From assembly GCF_000337375.1 (NCBI RefSeq), contig NZ_AOJG01000037.1:13925-55730 (forward strand): a stretch of 41,806 nt of DNA, in the 5' to 3' direction. This DNA is from Halorubrum lipolyticum DSM 21995 (lineage in GTDB: Archaea; Halobacteriota; Halobacteria; Halobacteriales; Haloferacaceae). The number at the start of each line of letters is the position of its first letter. The first letter of the stretch is position 1. A model generated the notes under the pieces. The model had not been told where the DNA came from, made no database searches, and saw only the letters and a program-made list of their open reading frames with translations. This document shows positions 6,517-15,274 of this stretch, piece by piece. Made by a program: the position numbers and the translations under genes.

Positions 6517-7752
6517 TCAGTTCACGGCGCTCAAGAAGAACGACGAGAACACGAGCTGGACGCCGATGACGACCGACGTGAACGCGATCAGTGCGCTCGG
6601 CGTGAACGGGACCGCGCCGAACCCGCTCAGGGTCCACTGCACCACCAGCCAGGTCGCGTACACGGCCCCGCCGGTGAACACGAGGAGACCGATCGTTGCC
6701 CCGCGTTCGAGCGTCGCGTGCTCGGTGATCCAGTTGGTGACCGAGTCGGACGGGCTCTTGATCGGGTCGCTCGCGACGCTGGCGAAGACGCCGAGCGACC
6801 CGACTTGGATGCCGAGGATCGTGAACAGGCTGCCGGCGATCATCGAGTTGATTCCGAGGCCGACGCCGTTGATCGGCGTTCCCGTGTGTCCGATCCCCAT
6901 CACGAGCGCGCCGAACAGCGTGAGCAACAGGCCGGGGATCGAGAACAGGTACGCCGGCGCGTTCACGAGCATGAACCTGACGTGTCGCCACCCGTCGCGG
7001 AAGCTGTCGAGCGTCTCCTCGCCCTCCCGCTCGTGGTAGACGATCGGGACCTCCTCGATCTCGAGGTCCCGGGCGCCGGCGTCCATGATCATCTCGGAGG
7101 CGAACTCCATCCCGGTCGTTTCGAGGTCCATCGCCTCGTACGCCTCGCGGGTGAACACTCGGAACCCGCTGTGGGCGTCGCTCACGCCCGCTCGGTAGAA
7201 GGTGTTCAGGAACCGCGTCAACAGCGGGTTGCCGATGTGTTGGTGCAGCGTCGGCATCGCGCCGTCGCGGATCTCGCCGTCGAGCCGGCTCCCCATCACC
7301 ATGTCCGCGCCGGTCTCCTCGAGGTGGTCTAAGAGCCGCGGGATCTGCGTGAAGTCGTACGTGGTGTCCGCGTCGCCCATGGCGATGTAGTCGCCGCGCG
7401 CCCGCTCGAACGCGTACCGGTACGCGTAGCCGTACCCCGTCCCGTCGGGCTCGACGACGACCGCGCCCATCTCGCGGGCGATCTGGGGGGTTTGGTCCGT
7501 CGAGCTGTCGCTGACGACGATCTCGGTCGGGATCTGCAGCTCCTCGATCGCGGTCCGGATCCAGCTGATACACGTCTCGATACCCTCCTCCTCGTTGAGC
7601 GTGGGCATCACGACGCTCAGTCGAGGTGTCGTCTCCGAATCGGGGCCGACGAGGAGGTCGTCGGCGGAGCCGCGTTCGTGGGTCGCCGTCGCCGCGGCTC
7701 CGGCTGCCCGGTCGTCTGTCTCGCCGTCGTGAACGTCGGTTGACGTTGCCAT
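6517..7752 (-). CDS. GT2 polyprenyl-phosphate-type glycosyltransferase with C-terminal membrane domain
   Basis: 411 residues. After a disordered acidic N-terminus (1-42) comes a GT-A domain: LSVVMPTLNEEEGIE, VVSDSSTDQTP and the metal/nucleotide-binding GDADTTYDF. An SGFRVFTREAYEAMD acceptor-side motif and an amphipathic region DGWRHVRFMLVNAP follow. At least four hydrophobic segments make up the last 170 residues. This layout fits enzymes that load a sugar onto dolichyl or undecaprenyl phosphate (DPM1/AglJ-like) for N-glycosylation or polysaccharide export. The start ATG 7752 lies about 33 bp after a TATA-like run (about 7782-7790, minus strand). It is convergent with the HTH cassette. The sugar is not predictable. 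Confidence 0.9.
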   Translation of the reverse strand: MATSTDVHDGETDDRAAGAAATATHERGSADDLLVGPDSETTPRLSVVMPTLNEEEGIETCISWIRTAIEELQIPTEIVVSDSSTDQTPQIAREMGAVVVEPDGTGYGYAYRYAFERARGDYIAMGDADTTYDFTQIPRLLDHLEETGADMVMGSRLDGEIRDGAMPTLHQHIGNPLLTRFLNTFYRAGVSDAHSGFRVFTREAYEAMDLETTGMEFASEMIMDAGARDLEIEEVPIVYHEREGEETLDSFRDGWRHVRFMLVNAPAYLFSIPGLLLTLFGALVMGIGHTGTPINGVGLGINSMIAGSLFTILGIQVGSLGVFASVASDPIKSPSDSVTNWITEHATLERGATIGLLVFTGGAVYATWLVVQWTLSGFGAVPFTPSALIAFTSVVIGVQLVFSSFFLSAVN

Positions 7753-7947
7753 TCAGCGTCTTCTGGATTGACATTACCTAACTATTTTAAGGTTTTGTAT
7801 GTCGGTGTTTCGTGGTCGTTTGGTGGGTAATTCAGACGATTCTGTGACGAACGCGCAGATAAATGTCACGGACGATCAAACAATACTGCCATCGAGGGGA
7901 CAGATCGGTCGCGAGACGCCGGCCGATTCGGGGGTTTCCGCGGAAGA

Positions 7948-7956
7948 GTTATATTC
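7948..7956 (+). promoter_or_regulatory. TATA element of the two-HTH acidic protein gene
   Basis: GTTATATTC, centred about 29 bp upstream of ATG 7981. The 228-bp divergent region 7753-7980 holds this element and the oppositely directed one for the GT2 gene; I see nothing else in it. Confidence 0.55.
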
Positions 7957-7980
7957 TCGATAACACTATCGCCTCCCGAG

Positions 7981-9327
7981 ATGGCGCAGACACCCAGCGA
8001 GGGACTTGCCGCGCTCGCGGGACTCGCCGCGTCGATCGAGGCGGCCGGAAACGAGATCGAGGACCTCGACGTGACGTTCGAGAACGAAGCCACAAGCGGG
8101 AGCGCCCGCGTGACGGTCCCGCTCGTCCGCGGCGACACGCCTTCGGGCGTCCGGATCGACGCGGAGCGGGTCGCGATCGCCGACGGGAGCCTCCGGATCG
8201 ACGTCGACCTCCGCACCGAGCCCCCTGACGCCGCGGCATCGGCGACGGGCGACGCCTCCGCAACAGGCCCCTCCGCAACAGATCCGTCCGCGACCGGGTC
8301 GAGCACCGCTGACACGGCCGAACCGCCCGTCACGGACGGACCGGAGGAGACGACCGAGCGGCCGGAAGACACGGGTGACGAGTCGAGCGACGCCACCCGA
8401 GACTCCCCGCCGCCGACGACTCGCTCGGACGACGGAGCGGAAGCGGACGCGGGGGTCGACGACGACCCGACTGCGGCGAGAAGCGACGGGGCGGGGGTCA
8501 TGGCCGTCCAGAGCGGCTCGGCGGACGGCCCGGGCTCGGCGGACGCCCCGAGCGCGGACGTCGACTCCCGACCGGCGTACCGGGACCCCGATCGGCTCGA
8601 AGCGGTCTACGACCCGGACGCGACGTTCGCGGAGATGACCGAGGAGCTCGGCGTCGACGTCACGCCCCAGACGGTTCGCAAATACATGGTCGAACACGGC
8701 GTTCACGAGCCGAAACCGCGAACGGACCGCCTCCTCGAGGACGCGGCCGTCGATTCCCTCGACTCCCCCGACCGCTCGCCCGAGGCTGGCGGGTATCCGA
8801 ACGAAGAGGTCGACAACGGCGCGAGCGACGACGACTCCGATATCGGCGGTGACGCCACCGCCTCCGACGCCAGCGACGCAGAAAACGGCGATGTCGATAA
8901 TGGCGACGCAGAAAACGGCGACGGCGACGGTGGCGATGTCGACGGCGGCTCCGCCGCCGGCGACGAGGCTGGAGGCGGCGCGGACAGCGGAAACGGGAAG
9001 CTGGCGGACGGAGCGTCGGCGGAGACGGCCGCGGCGCGCGAGGCCCACGACTCCGAGCCATCGGTCGATGCGATCCCCCACACCGCGCTCCCTCAGGGAG
9101 TCACGCCGGCGGAGCTCGTCGACGCCGTCACGGACTCGCGGACCGTCTACGAGGTGCGGCGCGAGCTCGGTCTCGAGGACGAGCGGGCGCGGGCGCTGCT
9201 CAAGCGCTGTGACCTCATCGATCTCGTCACCGGCCGGATCGATCGCGGGGAGATCTCTCCGACGGAGCGAGAGGTCGTGGCGCGGCTGGTTGACACCGCC
9301 GAAAACGCCGACTCACTGGAGGCTTGA
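7981..9327 (+). CDS. Hyperacidic haloarchaeal protein with two HTH-like modules
   Basis: 448 residues. Residues 1-75 form a compact N-terminal domain (a helix, then two beta-rich segments VTFENEA and ARVTVPLVRGD). A long Ser/Thr/Asp-rich disordered segment follows (75-200). A first HTH is at about 202-240 (YDPDATFAEMTEELGVDV then TPQTVRKYMVEHGVHEP, resembling a resolvase-type HTH). A second disordered segment (250-360) contains imperfect DAENGD/DVDNGD repeats, also visible as repeated DNA around 8870-8945. A C-terminal winged-helix-like unit (about 368-430: TPAELVDAVTDSRTVYEVRRELG) ends the chain. It is likely a transcription factor with DNA-contacting modules on flexible linkers. Its place between GT2 and epimerase genes suggests control of glycan genes, but this is inference. 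Confidence 0.75.
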   Translation: MAQTPSEGLAALAGLAASIEAAGNEIEDLDVTFENEATSGSARVTVPLVRGDTPSGVRIDAERVAIADGSLRIDVDLRTEPPDAAASATGDASATGPSATDPSATGSSTADTAEPPVTDGPEETTERPEDTGDESSDATRDSPPPTTRSDDGAEADAGVDDDPTAARSDGAGVMAVQSGSADGPGSADAPSADVDSRPAYRDPDRLEAVYDPDATFAEMTEELGVDVTPQTVRKYMVEHGVHEPKPRTDRLLEDAAVDSLDSPDRSPEAGGYPNEEVDNGASDDDSDIGGDATASDASDAENGDVDNGDAENGDGDGGDVDGGSAAGDEAGGGADSGNGKLADGASAETAAAREAHDSEPSVDAIPHTALPQGVTPAELVDAVTDSRTVYEVRRELGLEDERARALLKRCDLIDLVTGRIDRGEISPTEREVVARLVDTAENADSLEA

Positions 9328-9418
9328 GACGCGCTCCGGTGGGCCCGATGAACGGGTCCGACCGACGCGAGCGGAAGGCGAGGACCGACCCGCTCGACGC
9401 GGCGCTTTCCGACGGGGA

Positions 9419-10342
9419 CTACCCCGAGAGATACGGCTCGCACACGCGGGCGAGCCCCTCTTCGAAGGAGATCTGGGGTTCCCACCCGGTCTCGGAGCGG
9501 AGCTTGGAGATGTCCGCGTACGTGTCGTGGACGTACACGTCCTCCGGGATCGGGTTCTCGACGTACGTCGGCTCGATGTCCGTCCCGAGCTCCGCGTTGA
9601 TCAGCTCGACGAGCTCGTTGAAGTCGTACGGCTCCTCGGTGCCGACGTTGTAGATCCCGTCGAGCCGCTCGTCGCCCGCGACCTCGAGCGCGCGGACGAT
9701 GTCGTCGACGTGCGTGAAGTCCCGGGTCTGAGTCCCGTCGCCGTACACCTCCGGCCGCCGCCCGTTGGCGATGTCGTCGGCGAACTGAGCGATCACGTTG
9801 GCGTACTCGCCTTTGTGCTCCTCGGCGCCGTCGTATCCCTGGTACACCGAGAAGAACCGCATGCCGGCACACGACAGGTCGTAGTGGTTCGAGAAGTACT
9901 CGGCGTAGCGCTCGCGGGCGAGCTTCGAGGCCTCGTAGCCGGTGTTCACCGCGACCGCCATGTCCTCGGGCGAGGGCTCGGTCCGGTCGCCGTAGATGGA
10001 GGATGTCGTGGCGTAGACGACCGTGTCGCACCCGTCCTGTCGCGCCTGCTCGACGGTGTTGACGAATCCCTCGACGTTGACGCGGGCCCCCAGCTGCGGG
10101 TTCTCCTCGTGCATCGCGTACGAGGAGAGCGCCGCGAGGTGATACACCGCGTCGACGTCTGTGGGGAGGTCCTCGTCCAACACGCTCGCCGAGTGGTAGG
10201 TGACGCTCTCCTCGAGGTTCTCCGGCGTCCCGAGGTACTCGTCGTCGACGACGATCACGTCGTTGTCGGCCGCGAGGTGATTCGCCAAGTTCGACCCGAT
10301 GAACCCTGCGCCGCCCGTGACCAACACGCGCTTGTCCTGCAT
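9419..10342 (-). CDS. NAD-dependent sugar-nucleotide epimerase/dehydratase (extended SDR, GalE/RfbB-like)
   Basis: 307 residues. Rossmann NAD motif TGGAGFIGS near the N-terminus, HLAALSSYAMHEENP, the catalytic serine region ATTSSIYG, and the YxxxK pair in GYEASKLARERYAEYF. The C-terminal half contains RFFSVYQGYDG, VYGDGTQTRDFTHVDDIV and YNVGTEEPYDFNEL, typical of UDP-sugar epimerases and dTDP-sugar 4,6-dehydratases. It probably makes a nucleotide sugar for the neighbouring glycosyltransferases. A TATA-like run (about 10368-10377) lies about 30 bp before ATG 10342. Whether it is a 4-epimerase or a dehydratase cannot be decided from motifs alone. Confidence 0.9.
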   Translation of the reverse strand: MQDKRVLVTGGAGFIGSNLANHLAADNDVIVVDDEYLGTPENLEESVTYHSASVLDEDLPTDVDAVYHLAALSSYAMHEENPQLGARVNVEGFVNTVEQARQDGCDTVVYATTSSIYGDRTEPSPEDMAVAVNTGYEASKLARERYAEYFSNHYDLSCAGMRFFSVYQGYDGAEEHKGEYANVIAQFADDIANGRRPEVYGDGTQTRDFTHVDDIVRALEVAGDERLDGIYNVGTEEPYDFNELVELINAELGTDIEPTYVENPIPEDVYVHDTYADISKLRSETGWEPQISFEEGLARVCEPYLSG

Positions 10343-10630
10343 GGTTCAGGAACGACGGGGGACTCTCAAAAAATATCCGGTTTGACAGGAAAACGGGGCG
10401 TGCACGTGAACGGTATATCGCCGTCTCGCGCTATCGGCGCCGGATGTCAACTACGCCCCACCCGTGACGAGCGTGGACGGTCGCTTCCGCGAGGCCCGTC
10501 GGCGATCGCGCGGTACGGGCGGTGCCGCCGTCACTGCCGACGGCGCTTCTGTCTGGAGTCGAGTTCTCTCGGGCCGACGTATCGGTCGGGGACGGTTGTG
10601 GCGGGTCGTCTCCCGATTCGCGTCCAGCTC
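10343..10630. other. Intergenic region, no supported gene
   Basis: About 290 bp between the epimerase start and the zinc-ribbon stop. Apart from the epimerase TATA element, the open frames here are Arg/Ser-rich and look like shadows. No repeat or RNA gene was recognised. Confidence 0.5.
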
Positions 10631-10771
10631 TCAGTCGAACCACTCGACGTGACCACAGTTGGGGCATTCGAGTTTCGTGACCCACTCGCTCCCGCGGTCG
10701 TGATTGTGCGGAGGAACACTCAGAATATTCACCTGTTCGCTGCCGCAGGACAGACACGTCGAAGGTTTCAT
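10631..10771 (-). CDS. 46-residue zinc-ribbon protein
   Basis: Starts at ATG 10771 (MKPSTCLSCGSEQV...) and ends ...ECPNCGHVEWFD. Two CxxC knuckles (C6/C9 in CLSCG, and CPNCG near residues 38-41) are spaced as in a rubredoxin-like zinc ribbon, and the loop between carries HNH. It is monocistronic with AT-rich sequence upstream (TTTAATAGATATT at about 10794-10808 as a possible TATA region). Such micro-zinc-finger proteins are common in haloarchaea, and some affect growth or stress responses. The overlapping longer minus frame (10431-10778) lacks this structure and is a shadow. Confidence 0.75.
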   Translation of the reverse strand: MKPSTCLSCGSEQVNILSVPPHNHDRGSEWVTKLECPNCGHVEWFD

Positions 10772-10980
10772 CACACAAATTTATATGAATTTACAATATC
10801 TATTAAATTTTTCTATCACCCAATAATGCAAAAATAAATCCGAGAAAACTATAGCTAATACAGTCTAATGTGGCTGTTGAATCCATCAGATCACTCTCGA
10901 AGAATACGGACGGCAGACGCGGGGCCGTACGTACTGTTCGCACCGGCGGGTCGTGCGATCGGGGTCAGCCCAACACTCGA
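10772..10980. other. AT-rich intergenic segment
   Basis: Positions 10772-10870 are strikingly AT-rich for this genome and hold the promoter region of the zinc-ribbon gene. The remainder to 10980 is GC-rich and lies beyond the stop of the DUF4129-like gene. No gene was recognised. Confidence 0.5.
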
Positions 10981-13101
10981 TTAGTTCCCGTCTCGGTCGT
11001 CGACGAGCTCGTCGGTCGCGGCAACGGCCTCGTCGGCCGTCTCGGCCGACACGTCGTTCGGCGCGAACGCCGCTGCCTCATACGCTTCGGTAATCTGTTT
11101 GAGCCGCGTCGTGTCGATATCGTCGTCCCGCTTTCGGCGTTCGTAGAACTCCCTGTGGGTGTCCGTCGACGGTCCGCTTCCCGACGACAACCACGCCCGG
11201 ACGCCCGCATACGCCAGCTGGACCGCCCGGTTCAGTCCGCCGGCCGACAGCGCGGTACGGACTCGTTCGAGGAGTGACGGACCCGCAGTTGCGCCAGCGT
11301 GTGCGTCCGTTTTGCCCGCTCCGGCTCCCGAGCGAGACCCCGATCCGCTCGCGGCAGCCGCCCCCGCTTCAGTGGGCTCACCAGTCCACGGTCCGATCGG
11401 GCCGAATCGGGCGAGCAGACGCTTTCGGAACGCGACAACCAGGAGCGCGACGAGGGCGAACGAGACGATACCGATCAGGACGCCGTCGGTGAGTTCGATC
11501 ACCGGCTCGTCGGCGCTCCCGGGGCTCGATCCGGACCGCTCCGCCGGAAGCGACAGCGACTGGCTGTCGGAGCTCTCCTCGAGGTTCGTTCCGGTTCCCG
11601 AAAAGGTCGCGGTGAGCGTGGGCTCGTCGCCGCGCTCGATCGCCTCCGGCAGCGTGAACGTCGCCTGGTAGCGGCCGGAACCGTCGGTCACCGCCCGTCC
11701 GAGGTCCGTTCCCCCGACGGCGACTCGGACGGAGCGTCCCGAGATTCCGGTTCCGTCCGCGGTCGTCAGTCGCCCGGACGCAACGACGGATTGGTTCGTC
11801 GCGTTGAGCGCCGCGTCCGCGGAGAGGTCGGTCGGCGTCGACTGAACGGCGACCGGGACCGACGCCGTCGATGCGGCGACCGCGAGGTCGTCTCGATCGA
11901 CCGCGACCCGGAGCTCACGCTCGCCGGCCGGCACGGTCGCCGGCAACTGTCCAGCGAGGACGGCCTGGCCCTCCGAGTCCGTCTCGGCGGTCGCGATCCG
12001 GTTCCCGGAGGCGGTGAGCACGAGCGGGATCCCGTCCAATCGGCCGTCGGCCGCGGCCGGCACTCGAACGGACGCCGCGGTGCGAACCGTCTCGTTGAAC
12101 GCCACGGTCTCGGTGGCGTTCGAGACGGCTATCGCCGTGTCCGCTTGGTCGGTGATCCGCACGGAAACCACCTCGCTCGTCGGGAGGTACGGATCGGTAT
12201 CGGACGGCTCGTACCGAACGGTGAGGTTCGAGTCGTTCACTGGTGCCGACACCGGCCGGTACGTCGCCTCGAACGTTCCATCGCCGTTCGTCCGCGTCGT
12301 ATCCGTGTCGTCCCCGTATCCGACGCGTATCACGCCGTCGTCTATCGCGGTGCCGTTCGCCGTCGTGAGCCGACCCGAGACGGCGACGGGCTCGCCAGTG
12401 GAGACGGTCGTTCGGTTCGTCTCGACGGCGAGCTGACTGTCGGTGAACTCCCGAGCTTCGATCGCGACCGCCGCTTCCCCGGCGGTCCGGCGGATCTCTT
12501 CGACCGCTCCCTCCGCTTCCTCGAGGTCGACGCCGGCCTCATCTCCCAGCACCGCGTACTGCCGTTCGAGACCGGTCGTCGTCTCGTTCACCTCCGCTGC
12601 GGTCTCCAGAAGCTCACGAGCGAGCTCACGGGCCCGCTCGTCATTCCCGTTCTCAACGGCCCGCTGATACTCCTGAACGAGCGCGTCGGTCTCCTCGATC
12701 GAGCCCGCCAGCTCGCGCTGTTGTTCTCGCGTCAGATTGAACTCCCGTGCCAACTCATCTTCGTCGAGGTCGCTGGCGACGACGCCGTACTTCTCGAGGA
12801 GGTCCCCGTACTCCTCGCCGAGGGGTTCGCGGCCGGATTCGTACTCGCCGTCGCTGAGCGCGATCGCGCTCTCGGTCAGTCGGTCGCCGAGTCGCGCGGA
12901 CAGGTGGCCGGCGACGCGGCGGTCGTCGCCGGCCTCGTCGACCTCGTCGGGGTTCTGGTGCGGGACGGTTGCGTTCGCCGTCTCGTTGCTGGTAGCCGGG
13001 GCCGATCCCGTGGGGGTCGCGACCGCGACACCACCGATGACGGCGCTCGTCACGACGACTGCGGCGAGGATCGCAAGGAGACGAGACGAGCGATTCGACA
13101 C
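10981..13101 (-). CDS. Large envelope protein: Ig-like repeats, TM segment, DUF4129-like C-terminus
   Basis: 706 residues from GTG 13101. The in-frame ATG at 13143 overlies the TATA element, so the GTG start is preferred. Signal/TM near residues 8-30, then a helical region (about 80-220) rich in E/R/A. Two or three beta-sandwich repeats follow (VETNRTTVSTGEPVAVSGRL and the parallel NQSVVASGRLTTADGTGI pattern), typical of extracellular Ig-like modules. A TM helix follows (GVLIGIVSFALVALLVVAF), and the cytoplasmic C-terminus ends in THREFYERRKRDDDIDTTRL, the DUF4129 signature. Usual partners are MoxR ATPases, DUF58 proteins and transglutaminase-like proteins; the first two are present nearby. 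It is likely a membrane component of a surface quality-control or assembly system. Confidence 0.85.
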   Translation of the reverse strand: MSNRSSRLLAILAAVVVTSAVIGGVAVATPTGSAPATSNETANATVPHQNPDEVDEAGDDRRVAGHLSARLGDRLTESAIALSDGEYESGREPLGEEYGDLLEKYGVVASDLDEDELAREFNLTREQQRELAGSIEETDALVQEYQRAVENGNDERARELARELLETAAEVNETTTGLERQYAVLGDEAGVDLEEAEGAVEEIRRTAGEAAVAIEAREFTDSQLAVETNRTTVSTGEPVAVSGRLTTANGTAIDDGVIRVGYGDDTDTTRTNGDGTFEATYRPVSAPVNDSNLTVRYEPSDTDPYLPTSEVVSVRITDQADTAIAVSNATETVAFNETVRTAASVRVPAAADGRLDGIPLVLTASGNRIATAETDSEGQAVLAGQLPATVPAGERELRVAVDRDDLAVAASTASVPVAVQSTPTDLSADAALNATNQSVVASGRLTTADGTGISGRSVRVAVGGTDLGRAVTDGSGRYQATFTLPEAIERGDEPTLTATFSGTGTNLEESSDSQSLSLPAERSGSSPGSADEPVIELTDGVLIGIVSFALVALLVVAFRKRLLARFGPIGPWTGEPTEAGAAAASGSGSRSGAGAGKTDAHAGATAGPSLLERVRTALSAGGLNRAVQLAYAGVRAWLSSGSGPSTDTHREFYERRKRDDDIDTTRLKQITEAYEAAAFAPNDVSAETADEAVAATDELVDDRDGN

Positions 13102-13124
13102 GATTCTAGTCGCGTCCGAATGAA

Positions 13125-13130
13125 CATAAA
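13125..13130 (-). promoter_or_regulatory. TATA element fixing the GTG start of the DUF4129-like gene
   Basis: The core TTTATG on the minus strand lies about 27 bp upstream of GTG 13101, the leaderless spacing. The divergent DUF58 gene begins at 13254, so 13102-13253 carries both promoters. Confidence 0.55.
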
Positions 13131-13253
13131 GACCACGAGGCAAATCCGATCACGTCGATCTGAGACGCCGCGTCGGCGCGTCGGCGCGTCCGTTCTACCG
13201 GAGGGGCATCATGAAAGCCAACGTTCAGTACGCTTCGAATTAACGGTAACCCA

Positions 13254-14681
13254 ATGGAGGTCACAGATCGCTGGTGGGCGACCGCCGGATCCGGCGTCGT
13301 CCTCGTCGTTCTCGGGGTGCTCACCGAGCGACCGATCCTCCTCCTCGCCGGAGCGGGTCTCGGCGCGTGGCTGCTCGGCGTCGCCGGGGTCTCCAGCCGG
13401 GAATTCACACGGTTGGGAGACCGCCTTGAGATCGCCTACGCACTCGAGGCGGACACCGCGATAGTTGGAACGACCCGTTCGGCGACGCTCGCGGTCCGTC
13501 GGCCGACCGCGGCGACGATGGGTCCGGTGTCTGTCCGAGCGGGGACGCCGCCCGGCGTCGCGGTCGACTCCGAGGGCCGAACGGTCGAACTCGGACCCGA
13601 CGAGACGACGGGCGAAACGACGTTCGACGTCGAGTTCCCGGTGGCCGGCCGGTTCGTCTTCCCGTCGCCGCGCATTCGGGCGACCGACCCGTTCGGGTTA
13701 TACCGGGTACAGTTCACCCGAAGCGGGTCGCCGACGGCGACCGTTCGGGCGGAGACGCTGGACATCCGCATCGGGCGAGGCGGCCGTCGTTCGCACAGCG
13801 TGTACGGCCAGCACCGCTCCACGCAGCGCGGGCCTGGCGTGACGACCCACGGTATCAGGGAGTACACCCCGACGGACGACCTCTCTCGGATCGACTGGAA
13901 AACGACCGCACGACTGGCGACGGCGTACGTCCGGGAGACGGAGCGGGAGACCGATCGGCGAACGGTTCTCATCGTCGATCACCGCGGCGTGATGGCGGCC
14001 GGCGACCCGGGTGAGACGATGCTCGATTACGCCCGTGAGGTCGCGACGAGCGTCGCGCGCACGGCGTTCGAACACAACGATCCGATCGGACTGTACACGA
14101 CGGGCGATCAGGGGCTCACAGAGACGATCGATCCGGGAACGACGGTCCAGGCGTTCGACCGCGTCGAAACGCGACTGTACGAACTCGTTCCGACCGACGA
14201 CCCGTCGACGTACGGTCGTCGCTCGGCCGACCGCGCCCGCCGACTGGCGACCCGGATCGAGGGCGACGACAGTCGGTTCGCACGCGTGCTGACGCGATAC
14301 GTGGGCGACCCGAACGCCTACGTGCGACGCACTCGAGGGCATCCCCTCGTCGGCGCCGTCAGAGCGGTCCACAGCCGAGTCGGGACGGACGGACTGCTCG
14401 TGATCGTCGCCAGTGATCACGACCCCGCCGGGATCGAACAGGCGGTGAAATCGGTGGTTCGGGCCGGCGGACGCGCGCTCGTCATGCTGACGCCACGGTG
14501 TCTGTTCGACCCGACGGACTTGACCGACCTCGACGACGTCTACGAACGGTATCGGGCGTTCGAACGGTTCCGCCGCGAGCTGGACGCCCACCCTCGCGTG
14601 ACCGTGTTGGAGATCGCCCCGGGGACACGCCTGGACGCAGTGCTCACACAGCGTCGAGCCGACCGAGGGACGGTCCAATGA
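13254..14681 (+). CDS. DUF58 domain protein (vWA-like, MoxR-associated)
   Basis: 475 residues. Two hydrophobic segments at the N-terminus (about 8-48) anchor it. A beta-rich extracytoplasmic domain (55-165) follows, then the DUF58 hallmark GIREYTPTDDLSRIDWKTTAR (about 200-220) and a vWA-like domain with LIVDHRG and LLVIVASDHDPAG. DUF58 proteins work with MoxR AAA+ ATPases, probably in protein maturation at the membrane; a MoxR gene lies at 16214-17230. Its TGA overlaps the next ATG (ATGA at 14678-14681). The segment TEREN-terminal of the DUF58 motif is unremarkable, and the length is typical of haloarchaeal homologues. Confidence 0.88.
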   Translation: MEVTDRWWATAGSGVVLVVLGVLTERPILLLAGAGLGAWLLGVAGVSSREFTRLGDRLEIAYALEADTAIVGTTRSATLAVRRPTAATMGPVSVRAGTPPGVAVDSEGRTVELGPDETTGETTFDVEFPVAGRFVFPSPRIRATDPFGLYRVQFTRSGSPTATVRAETLDIRIGRGGRRSHSVYGQHRSTQRGPGVTTHGIREYTPTDDLSRIDWKTTARLATAYVRETERETDRRTVLIVDHRGVMAAGDPGETMLDYAREVATSVARTAFEHNDPIGLYTTGDQGLTETIDPGTTVQAFDRVETRLYELVPTDDPSTYGRRSADRARRLATRIEGDDSRFARVLTRYVGDPNAYVRRTRGHPLVGAVRAVHSRVGTDGLLVIVASDHDPAGIEQAVKSVVRAGGRALVMLTPRCLFDPTDLTDLDDVYERYRAFERFRRELDAHPRVTVLEIAPGTRLDAVLTQRRADRGTVQ

Positions 14682-15244
14682 GCGACTCAGTATCACCAGG
14701 CTCGGCATCGGGCGACCTGCCGGTGCTCCGCCAGAGGCGCGTCCGCGATCCGGTCAGCCTGCTCGGGCTGGTCACCGTGCTCGCCGTGGTCCTGGTCGTC
14801 GGTCCGCTCCCTGCCGTCGGGCTGTCCGTGCTCCTGTTGCTCGTCGCCGCGTTCGTTCCGTCACCGCTCGCGTTCGTTGCCGGACAGCTCGCCCTCCTCC
14901 CCGGGCTGACGAGCACGGACCTCGTTGCCGTCGGCGTCTCCCAGCTCGCCCTCGTCGCGGTCCTCACCGAACCCGCGCGATCGCAGAACGCGTACGCCGC
15001 CGTCGCCGGGACGCTGCTCGCGTACGCGGTCCTCGCGGCTCTCCTCGTCATCGGTCTGCGACGCGGTCCGCTCGTCGCTGGCGGGCTCGTCTGTCTCGCG
15101 GTCGCGTTCGGAACGTATCTCGCGCGCCGAGTCACGCTCGTCCGTCTCGGACTCGTCGACGGCGAGTCACCCGGAGAGACACGCGACGGCGACGGCATCG
15201 AGGCCGCAACCGATCGCTCCGCAAACCAGACACGCTCCGAGTAG
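14678..15244 (+). CDS. Polytopic membrane protein of the MoxR/DUF58 island
   Basis: 188 residues beginning at ATG 14678, overlapping the DUF58 stop by four bases, so the two are translationally coupled. Four to five hydrophobic helices fill residues 28-155 (VSLLGLVTVLAVVLVVG, VGLSVLLLLVAAFVP and others), followed by a charged cytoplasmic tail. No named domain is recognised. It occupies the slot where other species often carry a transglutaminase-type membrane protein, but it has no Cys-His-Asp triad region and is far shorter. Confidence 0.75.
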   Translation: MSDSVSPGSASGDLPVLRQRRVRDPVSLLGLVTVLAVVLVVGPLPAVGLSVLLLLVAAFVPSPLAFVAGQLALLPGLTSTDLVAVGVSQLALVAVLTEPARSQNAYAAVAGTLLAYAVLAALLVIGLRRGPLVAGGLVCLAVAFGTYLARRVTLVRLGLVDGESPGETRDGDGIEAATDRSANQTRSE

Positions 15245-15274
15245 AGACGAAAGAATGAACCAGTGGCTCACGGA

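Noticed and set aside
8849-10837. Plus-strand frame of 662 codons
   Set aside because: It runs through the end of the two-HTH gene in another frame and antisense to the epimerase. Composition is Arg/Ser-rich with no domain.
11299-13464. Long plus-strand frame of 721 codons opposite the DUF4129-like gene
   Set aside because: Arg/Gly/Val-rich shadow frame. The minus strand shows signal peptide, Ig-like repeats, TM helix and a DUF4129 ending.
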